From Verrucomicrobiota bacterium (GTDB lineage Bacteria; Verrucomicrobiota; Verrucomicrobiia; Verrucomicrobiales; Akkermansiaceae), in the NCBI GenBank assembly GCA_008932935.1, contig WBXD01000005.1, positions 1 through 39,903 of the forward strand: a stretch of 39,903 nt of DNA. The letters run 5' to 3'. This document shows, piece by piece, positions 9,653-18,333 of the stretch. Position numbers and translations under genes: made by a program. Numbering within the stretch: the first letter of the stretch is position 1; each line of letters opens with the position of its first letter. The notes beneath the pieces are model-generated. The model saw only the letters and a program-made list of their open reading frames with translations, had not been told where the DNA came from and made no database searches.

Positions 9653-10642
9653 TCAGGGGGTGGCGTCAGAGTCGCTTGACTGATTGCTGCTGGAGGTGGG
9701 AGCCGCCGCGCCGGTCTCCACGGGCAGCGGGCTGAGGAGGGTTTTCAAGTCATCACTCCACTGGCGGGCACGACCGTGGGTGAGGTATCTTTCAATGTGA
9801 GCGATCATGCGCAGCGCCGCCCCGCGCTGATCGCCACTGCGGTACAAGTCGGTTTCCATCTGCCATTGCAGGTCCGGCAGTATCTCGGTGAGAAATTTCT
9901 CCTGCTCCGGCGAGTGGCCAGAGTCGGAGGTGAGCGGGCGGCCGTTAGATTTGCTCTTGGCGTGAACATCTTCATAGACGACGCCTTCCTGATGCAGGCG
10001 TTTGAACCACCCGGCCCGCAATGCCTGGATGTTTCCGCTGGTCCGATATGGTGGCAGCAACACCGAATCGTAAATTTGCGCCAGATTGAGCGGCGAAAAC
10101 GGCCATTTATCTAACTTGACCCCCGCAATATCGTAGGCGCGGGCAAACACCGTGCTGGTGACGTTCTGCCCCAGAAGCTCCCGCTGGCTAGTGAGTGTGA
10201 GCGCGTCATTAAACAATTCATCGACGATTTGCTGGCCCTGTGTTGCGAGCTTGTTCATGTCGGCCTTGTCCGAGGCCGCCTGCAGGGTCAATACCAGCCA
10301 GCACAGTTGGTGCTGCAGCGCGCGGCGCATCGTCGGGTCGTTAAGATGATCCTCTTGCTTCTTCCTCCACTCATTAAACTCAGAGGCCTTGCGATGCTTG
10401 TCGTCAAAGTCGATCTTCTTCACACATTTCAGATAAAACTCCATCACCGCCTTCTCATCGCTCATGGCGCCGCGATAGGCGGCGATGGCGCTGCGAAACC
10501 GCGCATCCACCCGCCCGGTGACCGTCCCGCGAAGTTTTTCCAAATTCTCCAGCAGCGCTTCGCGATCGGCCGGCGACAACGTATCAGCCGCCAGTTTGCT
10601 GCAAAAAACACCGAGACACAGGACGAGGAACAGCGCACGCAT
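9653..10642 (-). CDS. Hypothetical exported protein
   Basis: I do not recognise a family. The ATG at 10642 gives 329 residues starting with a clear signal peptide (MRALFLVLCLGVFCSKLAA), so I prefer it to the GTG start ten codons earlier in the track. The mature part is mostly charged and helical, with no evident transmembrane segment, metal site or repeat. The C-terminus is low-complexity Ser/Ala/Thr/Asp (TSSSNQSSDSDATP). It is probably a periplasmic helical protein. It lies downstream of tRNA-Val(UAC) on the same strand, and its 3' end abuts the MITE-like element. Confidence 0.7.
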   Translation of the reverse strand: MRALFLVLCLGVFCSKLAADTLSPADREALLENLEKLRGTVTGRVDARFRSAIAAYRGAMSDEKAVMEFYLKCVKKIDFDDKHRKASEFNEWRKKQEDHLNDPTMRRALQHQLCWLVLTLQAASDKADMNKLATQGQQIVDELFNDALTLTSQRELLGQNVTSTVFARAYDIAGVKLDKWPFSPLNLAQIYDSVLLPPYRTSGNIQALRAGWFKRLHQEGVVYEDVHAKSKSNGRPLTSDSGHSPEQEKFLTEILPDLQWQMETDLYRSGDQRGAALRMIAHIERYLTHGRARQWSDDLKTLLSPLPVETGAAAPTSSSNQSSDSDATP

Positions 10643-10728
10643 GGCTATCTCATGGCAAATACCCGCCACCAAGCCAAGTCCGAAGCGGCAACCACGTGGA
10701 AAATTGTCCGCTTGGCCAGTGGGTATGC

Positions 10729-10803
10729 TGGTACGCGGGGAGGGGATCGAACCCCCGACCGACCGGGTGTAAACCGGTTGCTCTACCGCTGAGCTACCCG
10801 CGC
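10729..10803 (-). tRNA. tRNA-Val (anticodon UAC)
   Basis: The minus strand folds as a full cloverleaf. The acceptor is GCGCGGG/CCCGCGT (one G-T pair at the end) and the D-arm is GCTC/GAGC. The anticodon arm is ACCGG-TTTACAC-CCGGT with anticodon TAC, and the T-arm is GGGGG-TTCGATC-CCCTC. The CCA end is encoded. It reads GUA and, by wobble, other valine codons. Confidence 0.96.
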
Positions 10804-10898
10804 GTCGGGGCTGAAGATGACTGCGGACTGGTGGAAATCAAGCCCCGAGTGTTGCGGACTTGCGATACTACCGGCAAAATGGTTTGTTTGCCGCACGC

Positions 10899-11363
10899 AT
10901 GCACCTACGTTTATCCGATCAAGAACTCGCCACGCTGGTGGAAATGGTCAGCCTCGCGGCGAATGTGGCCTCCTGGAATCAGAAGGACACGGCCGATATG
11001 CAGGTGGCCACGTTTGAAGCGTTGGAGAGCAAAATCCTTGAGCGCGCAGGGCATGCCGGGCTCGCCGGGTGGATTGAGTTTGATGAGGAAAACCAGCGTT
11101 TCCGGGTCAAGCCGGAGGTGGAGGAGGGATTGTTTTACCACGAGTGTTACGATGAATTCCGCAACGAGAGTTTTTGGGAGGAATTGGCGGTGCGTCTGGC
11201 CGACCGCGACTTGGTCCGCGCCATCGGCATGCAGACGTGGGAGAAACTCACCGAGGAAGAGCGCCGCACCCGCACCGCCGCTTGGGAAAAGCGCTACTGG
11301 GAGGAGTTTTCCAAACATGGGGTCGATCACATCGTCGTCGTCGCCCCTGCCGGCGAAGGCTGA
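10899..11363 (+). CDS. Conserved-looking hypothetical protein, acidic/helical
   Basis: I do not recognise a family. The ATG at 10899 (MHLRLSDQELATLVEMV) gives 154 residues and avoids 13 upstream residues of unlikely composition. The protein looks soluble and helical, rich in Glu, Arg and Trp, with an EEGLFYHECYDEFRNESFWEELA-like central stretch and a C-terminal strand IVVVAPAGE. There is no signal peptide, membrane segment or cysteine cluster. It lies 25 bp upstream of the TIM-barrel gene on the same strand and could be co-transcribed with it. Regular codon use supports it being real. Confidence 0.65.
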   Translation: MHLRLSDQELATLVEMVSLAANVASWNQKDTADMQVATFEALESKILERAGHAGLAGWIEFDEENQRFRVKPEVEEGLFYHECYDEFRNESFWEELAVRLADRDLVRAIGMQTWEKLTEEERRTRTAAWEKRYWEEFSKHGVDHIVVVAPAGEG

Positions 11364-11388
11364 GCGCCGCGCACCAACCGTGAACATC

Positions 11389-12294
11389 ATGCTGCCCCTA
11401 ACCCGCCGCGAATTTACCAAGCAGTCGCTGACCGCCTTGCCCGCCGCGGGCTTGCTGGCCATCGTGACCCGACTCGCCGCCGCCGAGGCACCAGCCAAAC
11501 CGAACTCAAAATTTGCGGGTGTGCAAATTGGCCTCAATGTTCCCTACAGTTTGGGCAATGCGCAGATGAGCGGCGACGAGATCCTCCGAACCTGCGTCGC
11601 TCTCGGGCTCAGCGGCGTCGAGTTGCGAACCCAGCCGGTGGAGGCGTTTCTCGGCGCGCCCGCCGCCGCCGGCCAGCTCGCCCAATGGCGCCAAACCATC
11701 TCCATGGAGCGGGTGCAGGAATTTCGTCAGAAATACGAGTCGGCGGGCGTGCTCATCGAGATCGTGAAGGTGGACGGTCTGTTCAAGATGACGGATGGGG
11801 AACTGGATTATGTTTTTGCGCTGACCAAGGCGCTCGGTGGCCGGGCGCTATCCGCGGAGATATCGCTCCAGGAGGAGCAACTCAAACGCATCGGCAGCTT
11901 TGCTGACAAGCACCAGATGCGCGTCGGCTATCATGGCCACGCCAGCACCTCGCCCGCACATTGGGAAAAAGCTTTTGCCCTAGCAAAGTTCAATGGTGCA
12001 AACGTGGATCTCGGGCATTTCGTCGCCGGCAACAATGTGTCCCCCGTGGGTTTCATCAAGCAGCACCACGCGCGCATCACTCATGTGCATCTGAAAGACC
12101 GGAAGTATCATGATGGGCCGAACACGCCCTTTGGCGAGGGGGACACCCCCATCGCGGAGGTGCTGCATCTGATCCGCGACCACCAATGGAATATCCAGGC
12201 CACCATCGAATTTGAGTACCGCGTGCCCACCGGTTCCACCCGCATGGCGGAACTGGCCCGAGCCCTGAAGTTCTGCCGCGACGCCCTAGTGTAA
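11389..12294 (+). CDS. Sugar phosphate isomerase/epimerase-like TIM-barrel protein, Tat signal
   Basis: The protein is 301 residues from the ATG at 11389; a GTG three codons earlier is an alternative. The leader LTRREFTKQSLTALPAAGLLAIV has the RRxF twin-arginine pattern, so periplasmic export is likely. The body is an AP-endonuclease-2/xylose-isomerase-like barrel, with GVQIGLNVPY, ALGLSGVELRT, a metal-site-like GYHGHAST, ANVDLGHFVAG, THVHLKDRK and a final IEFEYRVPTGST. His, Asp and Glu residues at these strand ends are the usual divalent-metal ligands of the fold. Members act on sugars or inositols; the substrate here cannot be read. The long upstream extension in the ORF track runs through the tRNA gene and is not real. 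Confidence 0.88.
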   Translation: MLPLTRREFTKQSLTALPAAGLLAIVTRLAAAEAPAKPNSKFAGVQIGLNVPYSLGNAQMSGDEILRTCVALGLSGVELRTQPVEAFLGAPAAAGQLAQWRQTISMERVQEFRQKYESAGVLIEIVKVDGLFKMTDGELDYVFALTKALGGRALSAEISLQEEQLKRIGSFADKHQMRVGYHGHASTSPAHWEKAFALAKFNGANVDLGHFVAGNNVSPVGFIKQHHARITHVHLKDRKYHDGPNTPFGEGDTPIAEVLHLIRDHQWNIQATIEFEYRVPTGSTRMAELARALKFCRDALV

Positions 12295-12369
12295 GCAGAT
12301 TCATCCGGTGACAGTGAGCCCGGGACCGGGCGAGCCTTCCACCCGCGCCATAAACTCTGACCCCGTGCC

Positions 12370-13407
12370 TCACGGCTCGGCTGAGTGCCCATCGCGCTGG
12401 CCGAGTTGCTCCAACGCCCATGCGGCGTGCTCGGCAATGAGGGGATGCGGATCCTCCGCGGCAAGCCGCAGGGCTGGCAGATCGTCGCCGCAACCGCTAT
12501 TGCCTAGGGCCACACACACGTTGCGCAGGAAGCGCGGACGCTTGAGCCGCGCGATGGGCGAACCGGCAAAAAGCCGCCGGAACCCGGTATCATCCAACGC
12601 CAGAAAATCCCGCAAGCGATGGCTGAAAATTTCCTCCCGCGCCTTGAATTGCAGCTCGGCGGACGCTTGTGCGAAACGGTTCCACGGGCAGGCATCCAGG
12701 CAGTCGTCGCAGCCATAGATCCGGTCGCCCATCGCCCGGCGATATTCTTCCGGGATGGGCCCCTTGTGCTCGATGCTCAGATAAGCGAGGCAGCGGCGCG
12801 CATCGACGCGGTGGGGCGCGGTGATCGCCTGGGTCGGGCAAGCCGTGATGCAACGGGTGCAACTGCCGCAGTGATCGCTGAGGGGCGCATCGGGCGGCAA
12901 CTCGAGGGTGGTCAATATTTCTGCTAGAAAAAACCAGGTGCCCAGCCGGCGGTGGATTTGCAGGGTGGATTTGCCGTTCCAGCCGAGGCCTGCGGCACTC
13001 GCGAAATCTCGTTCGAGCACGGGTCCGGTGTCCACGTATCCCCGCTGCACCCCGCCGCGGGCCTGCAGCGCGGTATCCACAGCCGCGAGCTTGGTTTCAA
13101 TCAGCGCGTGATAGTCGTCGTTCCAAGCATAGCGTGCGATGCGGTAGCCGCCGGGGGAGGTGGCCGGAAACGGGCTACTACCTGAATAGTAATTCAAGGC
13201 GAGGCAGATAATCGAGCGGCAACCTGGCAGCACTTCGCGCGGATCGCAGCGCCGCTCCGGGGTGCGGGCCAGCCAAGCCATATCGCCGTTGCAGCCATCG
13301 GAGAGCCACTGCTGGAAGGTATCGGCGTGCGCGGCGCGGGTGGCGCGGGCGATGCGGCAGTCGTCGAAGCCGAGGCTAGCGGCGAGGGCTTTCAGGGATT
13401 CTGGCAT
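12370..13407 (-). CDS. queG: Epoxyqueuosine reductase
   Basis: QueG reduces epoxyqueuosine to queuosine in the wobble position of GUN-anticodon tRNAs, using cobalamin and two [4Fe-4S] clusters. The sequence shows YVDTGPVLERDFA, which contains the family's proton-donor Asp, and GWNGKSTL. Two ferredoxin-type clusters follow, CGSCTRCITACPTQAI and CDDCLDACPW. A C-terminal HEAT/PBS-like stretch carries the motif DPHPLIAEHAAWAL. I place the start at the ATG at 13407 (345 residues), because upstream residues in the track are the read-through of the preceding gene. It overlaps the end of aroK by 16 bp, so the two genes are almost certainly co-transcribed and coupled. Confidence 0.95.
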   Translation of the reverse strand: MPESLKALAASLGFDDCRIARATRAAHADTFQQWLSDGCNGDMAWLARTPERRCDPREVLPGCRSIICLALNYYSGSSPFPATSPGGYRIARYAWNDDYHALIETKLAAVDTALQARGGVQRGYVDTGPVLERDFASAAGLGWNGKSTLQIHRRLGTWFFLAEILTTLELPPDAPLSDHCGSCTRCITACPTQAITAPHRVDARRCLAYLSIEHKGPIPEEYRRAMGDRIYGCDDCLDACPWNRFAQASAELQFKAREEIFSHRLRDFLALDDTGFRRLFAGSPIARLKRPRFLRNVCVALGNSGCGDDLPALRLAAEDPHPLIAEHAAWALEQLGQRDGHSAEP

Positions 13408-13964
13408 AGGGGGTGGCGGTGGCCAGTGAAGAAATAGCGGGCGCTTTCGAGGATGCCGGTGGCAATTTCGCGGCTGCTCAGTCCGGCTGTATCGACGCTG
13501 AGGTGGGCGCATTGGCGATACCATGGTTCGCGCTGGGAGAGCAAGTCGCTGATGCGCGTGAGCGGATCTTCGGCGTGGAGCAAGGGCCGCTCATGGCTGT
13601 TGCGGGTGCGATTGACAATGACCTCCGGCGGCGCACACAACCACACTACGTAGCCGAGATGCGGCAAGGCGGCGCGGTTTTCCGGCCGGATGACCACCCC
13701 GCCGCCGGTGGCTATAATCTGCGCGGGTTGCTGCTCACCCGCCAACTCCCCCAGCAAGCCGCTTTCCATATCGCGGAAAACCCCCTCGCCGTCCTCCTCG
13801 AAAATCCGGCTGATCGGCTTGCCGGCGCGCTGCTCGATGATGGCGTCCATATCGACGAGCGGATAGCCCAGCAAGCGACGCAATTCGCGGCTGATAGTGG
13901 ATTTGCCACAGCCCATGAAACCGATGAGGACGATGTTGTTGGGGAGGGGTGCAGGCGCTTGCAT
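13392..13964 (-). CDS. aroK: Shikimate kinase
   Basis: The 190-residue enzyme phosphorylates shikimate with ATP in the chorismate pathway. Visible motifs are the Walker A loop GFMGCGKST near residue 16, the substrate Asp in LVDMDAIIEQ, an FEEDGEGVFRDME stretch, the GGG of ATGGGVV, and NRTRNSHERPLL with the lid arginines. The length fits the family. It is the first gene of the minus-strand pair aroK-queG. Its upstream region holds a 12-copy heptamer array, shared with the divergent sua5-type gene. Confidence 0.96.
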   Translation of the reverse strand: MQAPAPLPNNIVLIGFMGCGKSTISRELRRLLGYPLVDMDAIIEQRAGKPISRIFEEDGEGVFRDMESGLLGELAGEQQPAQIIATGGGVVIRPENRAALPHLGYVVWLCAPPEVIVNRTRNSHERPLLHAEDPLTRISDLLSQREPWYRQCAHLSVDTAGLSSREIATGILESARYFFTGHRHPLCQNP

Positions 13965-14033
13965 GGCGCGAGGATAACCCTAGACCGAAAAATAGAAACC
14001 ACCGACTTCGGCGTTCGAGTTGGCTGGCCAGCG

Positions 14034-14186
14034 GGACACGACACAAGACACAAGACACAAGACACAAGACACAAGACACAAGACACAAGACACAAGACAC
14101 AAGACACAAGACACAAGACACAAGACACAAGACAGCGCTCCCCTCGCCTCTTTTCTAGTCTTGCCGTCTGGCGTCTTGCGTCTACC
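14034..14186. repeat. Heptamer array (AAGACAC)n with inverted partner, divergent promoter region
   Basis: Twelve perfect AAGACAC units occupy 14045-14128, flanked by imperfect units. After a short spacer (about 14136-14157), inverted-type units GTCTTGC, GTCTGGC and GTCTTGC follow. The array fills the gap between divergent aroK and sua5 and must overlap or flank one or both promoters. The unit of 7 is not divisible by 3, and the ORFs running through it (KTQDTRH, CLVSCVL) are artefacts. It belongs with the loci at 15242, 33565, 38881 and 39763. Confidence 0.95.
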
Positions 14187-14194
14187 CTCGCGGG

Positions 14195-15226
14195 GTGCCC
14201 GAGACCCGTATTATACAAGTAGTAGATGATGACATGCAAGACGCCCTGCGCGAGGCCTGCGCCTTGCTCCAGCAGGGGGAAATTGTCGCCCTGCCCACCG
14301 AAACCGTCTATGGCTTGGCTGCCGACGCGTTCAACCCGGAGGCCGTAGCCAAGGTATTTGCCGCCAAGCAGCGGCCGTCGTTCGACCCGCTCATCGTCCA
14401 CATCGCCGCCCGCGGCGACCTGCCAAGCGTCGCCATCGTGCCCGACGACATCGCCGCCACGGTGAGCCAACTCATCGGCAAATTTTGGCCTGGTCCGCTC
14501 ACCTTGGTGCTGCCGCGCCACCCCGACGTACCCGATCTGGTGACCAGCGGACTGCCCACGGTGGCGGTGCGGCAGAGCGCGCATCCGGTGTTTCGGGCGA
14601 TCAACAAAGCCTTGGGCCGCCCGCTGGCCGCGCCCAGCGCCAACCGGTTCGGCCGCATTTCCCCCACCTCTGCCTCCGCCGTCATCAAGGAACTCGACGG
14701 GCGCATCCCCCTCGTCGTCGATGCCGGCGCTTGTAGCGAGGGCATCGAAAGCACCATCATCTCCATCGAAAACCGCGCCGGCAAAAAACCCATCTTGCAC
14801 CTGCATCGCGCCGGCCCCATCACCAAGGAGCAACTCCAAGAGTTTGGCAGAGTAGAAAAAGTCCGCGACCCCGTCGGCCTGCCACCCCAGACACCCGGCC
14901 AACTGCCCAGTCATTACGCGCCGACAACCCCGCTCATTTTACTGCAGGACCCCGCGGATTTCCAAGCAGAGGACGGCAAACGCTACGGCCTGCTCAGCTA
15001 CACTGGTGCCGATGACGGCCCGTTCGTCGGCCTCCACGACTGGGAATGCATCGAGTCGCTGAGCCCCGGCAGCGGCAAGCTCGCCGAGGCGGCCATCCGC
15101 CTGTTCTTCGTCCTGCGCCGCCTCGACGAGGCCGGCCTCGATGCCATCATCGCCGAACCCGTCAGCGAAACCGGCCTCGGCGTCGCCATCATGGATCGCC
15201 TGCGCCGCGCCGCCGGCGCTCATTAA
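14195..15226 (+). CDS. L-threonylcarbamoyladenylate synthase, Sua5 type
   Basis: The enzyme makes threonylcarbamoyl-AMP from Thr, bicarbonate and ATP, the first step of t6A37 formation in ANN-decoding tRNAs. The N-terminal YrdC domain (about residues 15-205) shows GEIVALPTETVYGLAADA, the KQRPSFDPL motif, WPGPLTLVL, VAVRQSAHPVF and APSANRFGRISPTSA. After the linker PGQLPSHYAPTTP comes a C-terminal Sua5 domain (about 245-343), so this is the long Sua5 rather than the short TsaC form. The track start is a GTG at 14195; the ATG at 14234 (13 codons later) is an equally plausible start. TsaB of the same pathway is encoded about 3.1 kb downstream. Confidence 0.95.
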   Translation: MPETRIIQVVDDDMQDALREACALLQQGEIVALPTETVYGLAADAFNPEAVAKVFAAKQRPSFDPLIVHIAARGDLPSVAIVPDDIAATVSQLIGKFWPGPLTLVLPRHPDVPDLVTSGLPTVAVRQSAHPVFRAINKALGRPLAAPSANRFGRISPTSASAVIKELDGRIPLVVDAGACSEGIESTIISIENRAGKKPILHLHRAGPITKEQLQEFGRVEKVRDPVGLPPQTPGQLPSHYAPTTPLILLQDPADFQAEDGKRYGLLSYTGADDGPFVGLHDWECIESLSPGSGKLAEAAIRLFFVLRRLDEAGLDAIIAEPVSETGLGVAIMDRLRRAAGAH

Positions 15227-15241
15227 CCTAACGAGGCTGCG

Positions 15242-15362
15242 CCTCAGACCCAACAAGACCCAACAAGACCCAAGACCCAAGACCCAAGACCCAAGATAGG
15301 ATAAGAGAGCGCAGCGCTTGTACATCTGCTCTTCTCTTGGGTCTTGCCGTCTTGAGTTTTTT
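15242..15362. repeat. AAGACCC heptamer element with inverted arm; possible terminator
   Basis: Six or so CAAGACC/CCAAGAC units run from 15243 to about 15294. A core then pairs AAGAGAGC with GCTCTTCTCTT, and an inverted arm CTTGGGTCTTGCCGTCTTGAG precedes TTTTTTT at about 15356-15362. AAGACCCAAGA plus the AAGAG-type core can pair with the right arm to give a long bulged stem. It lies between the convergent sua5 and DMT genes and could end plus-strand transcription. Its outer edge, GGCTGCGCCTCAGACCCAA, closely matches the reverse complement of the edge at 33590-33612. Confidence 0.85.
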
Positions 15363-15429
15363 TAGCGTCTTTGCGGTGAGATTTTTGGCGGTTATTGCCC
15401 TTGGCACACCCGAGCACGCCGGGTCCTGG

Positions 15430-16344
15430 TTAGATCGCGGTGGTTTTGCATCTTCTCAGACGGCTCAGAATCCACGGATGAAGGAGATTGGCGGTGACGA
15501 TGGTGAGGCAGCCGGCATAAAATCCCGGATGGAGATCACGGTGTTCGCCAAATATCACGGCAGCGGCCAAGATGCCGTAAATCGGTTCGCAGTTCATCGC
15601 CAGATTGCCAGTGTAGGCGCTGAGGTGACGCAGCAGGTGAATGTGATAGGCATGCGCAAACACCGTACACACCCAGGCTAGCAACAACAGCCAGAGCCAG
15701 TCCCAACCGTGCCAATCCAGCAACGCTGCATACGCCCCGGCCCCGTCGCTCCAGTGCAGACCGAGCAAACAAACGGCACAGGCGCCGGCCATTTCCCACA
15801 CGACCATCACCAGCGGATCCTGCCGCCGCTGGCGCACCATGTGCTGGTTCAATACCGGAAACACCGCCGCCAGCAGTGCGCCAAGCAGCGCCACCCCCAG
15901 ACCTAACAAACTATCCGATTCGAAACCCGCTACCAGCACGATGCCAAGGACCACCAGCAGACCGAGCCCGACTTCCAGCGGGCGCACCCGCCGCCGTTCC
16001 ATGAGCGGTTCGGTAAAGGCGGTAAAAAATGAGATAGTGGCCATGCCGGCGAGGCAAATGGAGATATTGGCGAGCTTGATCGCGCCGAAAAAGCACATCC
16101 AGTGCAGGCCCACGATGCTGCCGATGCCCAGCAGCGCCGCCGCGCTGCGCCACGGCAACCACAACTTGCGCCGCAACACCACGGCCACGACCAGCCCTGC
16201 CCCCAGCGACGCGAGCAAAGTGCGCCAGACGACCAAGCCGGTGGCCGAAAGCGTGATGAGCCGTCCAAACACCGCGGTGGTGGCGAGTAACGCGACGAGC
16301 AGGTGCAGTTTCAGATAGAGGTGGCGCGGTGTGGGCGAACTCAC
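15430..16344 (-). CDS. DMT-superfamily (EamA) transporter
   Basis: The 304-residue protein is almost wholly hydrophobic, with about ten predicted membrane helices in two EamA halves. Examples are LLVALLATTAVFGRLITL, GIGSIVGLHWMCFFGAI and NLAMNCEPIYGILAAAVIFGE; the last is the typical EamA-2 helix 9/10 motif. It is an inner-membrane exporter or permease of metabolites. The start is set at the GTG at 16344, because it overlaps the lysA stop as GTGA, a standard coupled arrangement; the track start 51 codons upstream lies inside lysA. The coupling suggests, without proving, a role in lysine or diaminopimelate-related export. Confidence 0.88.
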   Translation of the reverse strand: MSSPTPRHLYLKLHLLVALLATTAVFGRLITLSATGLVVWRTLLASLGAGLVVAVVLRRKLWLPWRSAAALLGIGSIVGLHWMCFFGAIKLANISICLAGMATISFFTAFTEPLMERRRVRPLEVGLGLLVVLGIVLVAGFESDSLLGLGVALLGALLAAVFPVLNQHMVRQRRQDPLVMVVWEMAGACAVCLLGLHWSDGAGAYAALLDWHGWDWLWLLLLAWVCTVFAHAYHIHLLRHLSAYTGNLAMNCEPIYGILAAAVIFGEHRDLHPGFYAGCLTIVTANLLHPWILSRLRRCKTTAI

Positions 16345-17630
16345 AGTTCGCCCTCGATCAGGGCAGCGAGATCCTGACGCTGCCTGACAATTCTGGCGCT
16401 GCCACCCTCCACCAGCACCTCGGCGGGCAAGGGCCGCGAATTGTAGTTGGAGGCCATCGCAAAGCCATAGGCCCCAGCCGACATCAGCGCCACGCACTCG
16501 CCCGGCTGGAAGTCGGGCAGCGACCGGTCCTGACAGAAAAAGTCACCGCTTTCGCAAATCGGGCCCACCACATCCACCAGCACCCGCGCATCACTGGGCG
16601 GCTCGACGAGCGGCACAATCTCATGATGCCCCTCGTAAAGCGCCGGCCGGATCAGGTCGTTCATGCCGGCATCGACAATCTTGAATGTCTTGGCCGAACC
16701 TTTTTTCTCATATAGGCAACGGGTGAGCAACACCCCAGCGTTGCCGACAATGTAGCGGCCCGGCTCTAACAAAATCTTGAGTCCCAGATCCTTGAGTCGC
16801 GGCACCAGCGCCTTACCATAGCTCTCGATGGTCAGCGGCACGGCGGCGGCCTCTCGCTGTTGCCACCACTCGGGCGTGCCGGAGGCCAGCGAATCTTCAT
16901 AGACGATGCCGATGCCCCCGCCGATGGACCAAAACTCAATGCCGTGGCGTTCTTTGAGCAGGCGCACCAGTGGAGTGACTTTTTCCACCGCCTCGATGAA
17001 CGGCGCGATCGAGGTGAGCTGGGAGCCGATATGCATTTGCAGGCCGCGCAATTGAATGTGAGGCAGTTCCTTGGACGCGCGTTCGTAGAGGTCGACAATC
17101 GCCTCAAAGTCCACGCCGAACTTGTTCTCAGACTTGCCGGTGGAAATATATTTGTGCGTCTTGGCATCGATGTTGGGGTTGACGCGCACGGCGGCCGGGG
17201 CGATCAAGCCGAGCTCGCCAGCGACCTGGTTGAGGTAGCGTAACTCCCCTTCGCTCTCGACATTGAACGAGTAAATCCCCTGCTCAAGCGCGTAGGTGAT
17301 TTCGGCGCGGGTCTTGCCCACTCCCGCAAACGTGCAATGCGCCGGATCGCCCCCGGCCTTGAGCACCCGGAATAACTCGCCGCCGGACACAATATCAAAA
17401 CCAGCCCCTTGCGCGGCGAGCAAGCGCAGCACCGAAAGATTGGAGTTGGCCTTCACCGCGTAGGCGATGGCATGCGGCACTCCGCTGAGTGCCTCATCCA
17501 GCCGGCGAAAATGCCCGGTGATCGTGGCGCTAGAATAAACGTAGAGCGGCGTGCCGTAGGTGGCGGCTAATTCGTTCAAATCAACTTCTTCGCAGTGAAG
17601 CAAACCCTGCTTGTAGGAAAATCCGTGCAT
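16341..17630 (-). CDS. lysA: Diaminopimelate decarboxylase
   Basis: LysA decarboxylates meso-diaminopimelate to lysine with PLP. The fold-III PLP lysine is in AYAVKANSNLSVLR. Other family segments are GFDIVSGGELFRVLKAG, VNPNIDAKTHKYISTGK with KFGVDF, HIGSQ, the glycine loop IGGGIGI, EPGRYIVGNAG, and VGPICESGDFF with the substrate-binding Cys/Glu. The ATG at 17630 gives 429 residues, close to the family norm; the upstream residues in the track have no support. It is followed without a gap by the DMT transporter gene (GTGA overlap). Confidence 0.97.
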   Translation of the reverse strand: MHGFSYKQGLLHCEEVDLNELAATYGTPLYVYSSATITGHFRRLDEALSGVPHAIAYAVKANSNLSVLRLLAAQGAGFDIVSGGELFRVLKAGGDPAHCTFAGVGKTRAEITYALEQGIYSFNVESEGELRYLNQVAGELGLIAPAAVRVNPNIDAKTHKYISTGKSENKFGVDFEAIVDLYERASKELPHIQLRGLQMHIGSQLTSIAPFIEAVEKVTPLVRLLKERHGIEFWSIGGGIGIVYEDSLASGTPEWWQQREAAAVPLTIESYGKALVPRLKDLGLKILLEPGRYIVGNAGVLLTRCLYEKKGSAKTFKIVDAGMNDLIRPALYEGHHEIVPLVEPPSDARVLVDVVGPICESGDFFCQDRSLPDFQPGECVALMSAGAYGFAMASNYNSRPLPAEVLVEGGSARIVRQRQDLAALIEGEL

Positions 17631-17792
17631 TGCCCCACCGACATACCCGCCGGATGCGCCGCGGTAAAGTCCGAAAATGTCCAGCCCCGCATTCGTCAAT
17701 CGAAAGCGATGGCAGCGGCTGGACGAAGCGTTGCCGGTTCAGCCAATCGCCCTGCGCAATCGGCAGCCCCGCGGGCCATGCGCGACTATTGC

Positions 17793-18113
17793 CTACTCCC
17801 CCGGCTTGCCCGACGGCTTGGGCTTGGCTGCGCTGGGCGGGGTGACAATGACCGTGCCGGCCGCTGCGTCGGTTTTGGACGGTGCCGGATGGGTCGCGCT
17901 ATATTCGGTATCCCGGGGCATCACCAGCAAATCACCCGTTCGAAAACCATCTTCATCGGGTGGCTTGGGCGGCGCTTCGGGAGTGACGGCAGCGGGGGGC
18001 GGCTCCACCGCGGTGGGCGGCGGCGCGGCGACGTGCGCCTTGTTGAACGCAGCGCAGCCGACCAGCGAGCAAGCACAGGCCAAGGCGGCAATAGTTGAGG
18101 ACTGAATCATCAT
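17793..18113 (-). CDS. Small proline-rich lipoprotein
   Basis: The ATG at 18113 (or 18110) gives about 106 residues with a lipoprotein signal, LACACSLVGCAAF, whose LVGC lipobox predicts lipidation at the Cys. The rest is Pro/Ala-rich linker (APPPTAVEPPPAAVTPEAP) followed by a short polar part containing FRTGDLLVMPRDTEYS. No enzyme domain is visible; it may be an envelope anchor or spacer protein. It lies 162 bp upstream of lysA on the same strand; I see no gene in that gap. The longer track start has no support. Confidence 0.7.
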   Translation of the reverse strand: MMIQSSTIAALACACSLVGCAAFNKAHVAAPPPTAVEPPPAAVTPEAPPKPPDEDGFRTGDLLVMPRDTEYSATHPAPSKTDAAAGTVIVTPPSAAKPKPSGKPGE

Positions 18114-18333
18114 GGTGGCGGCACGCACTCGATCATGGGTTTGGCACAAAATGCGCTGACACGGCGCAACAAAGCGTTTCACGCCCGCACCTGCAAGGCA
18201 GAATCGCGCTGCAGCGGCATTCTCAATCCGCGACCATGGAAAAAATCCCCCACGCGGCACCAGCAGCGAAAATTGGCGGTCGTCCCCTCCCCTCTTGGCT
18301 TGCGTGTTGGAGTGTTCGCTCCCATCTTGCGCC

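Noticed and set aside
10696-12294. 532-residue ORF ahead of the TIM-barrel gene
   Set aside because: Its N-terminal 230 residues cross the tRNA-Val gene and overlap the 154-residue ORF in another frame; only the part from 11389 has family motifs.
14045-14128. Possible CRISPR array
   Set aside because: The units are 7 bp with no spacers, and there are no cas genes in the window.
13712-14914. 400-residue minus-strand ORF with CLVSCVL repeats
   Set aside because: It is the read-through of the heptamer array joined to shadows of aroK and the sua5-type gene; the repeats have no stop in that frame.
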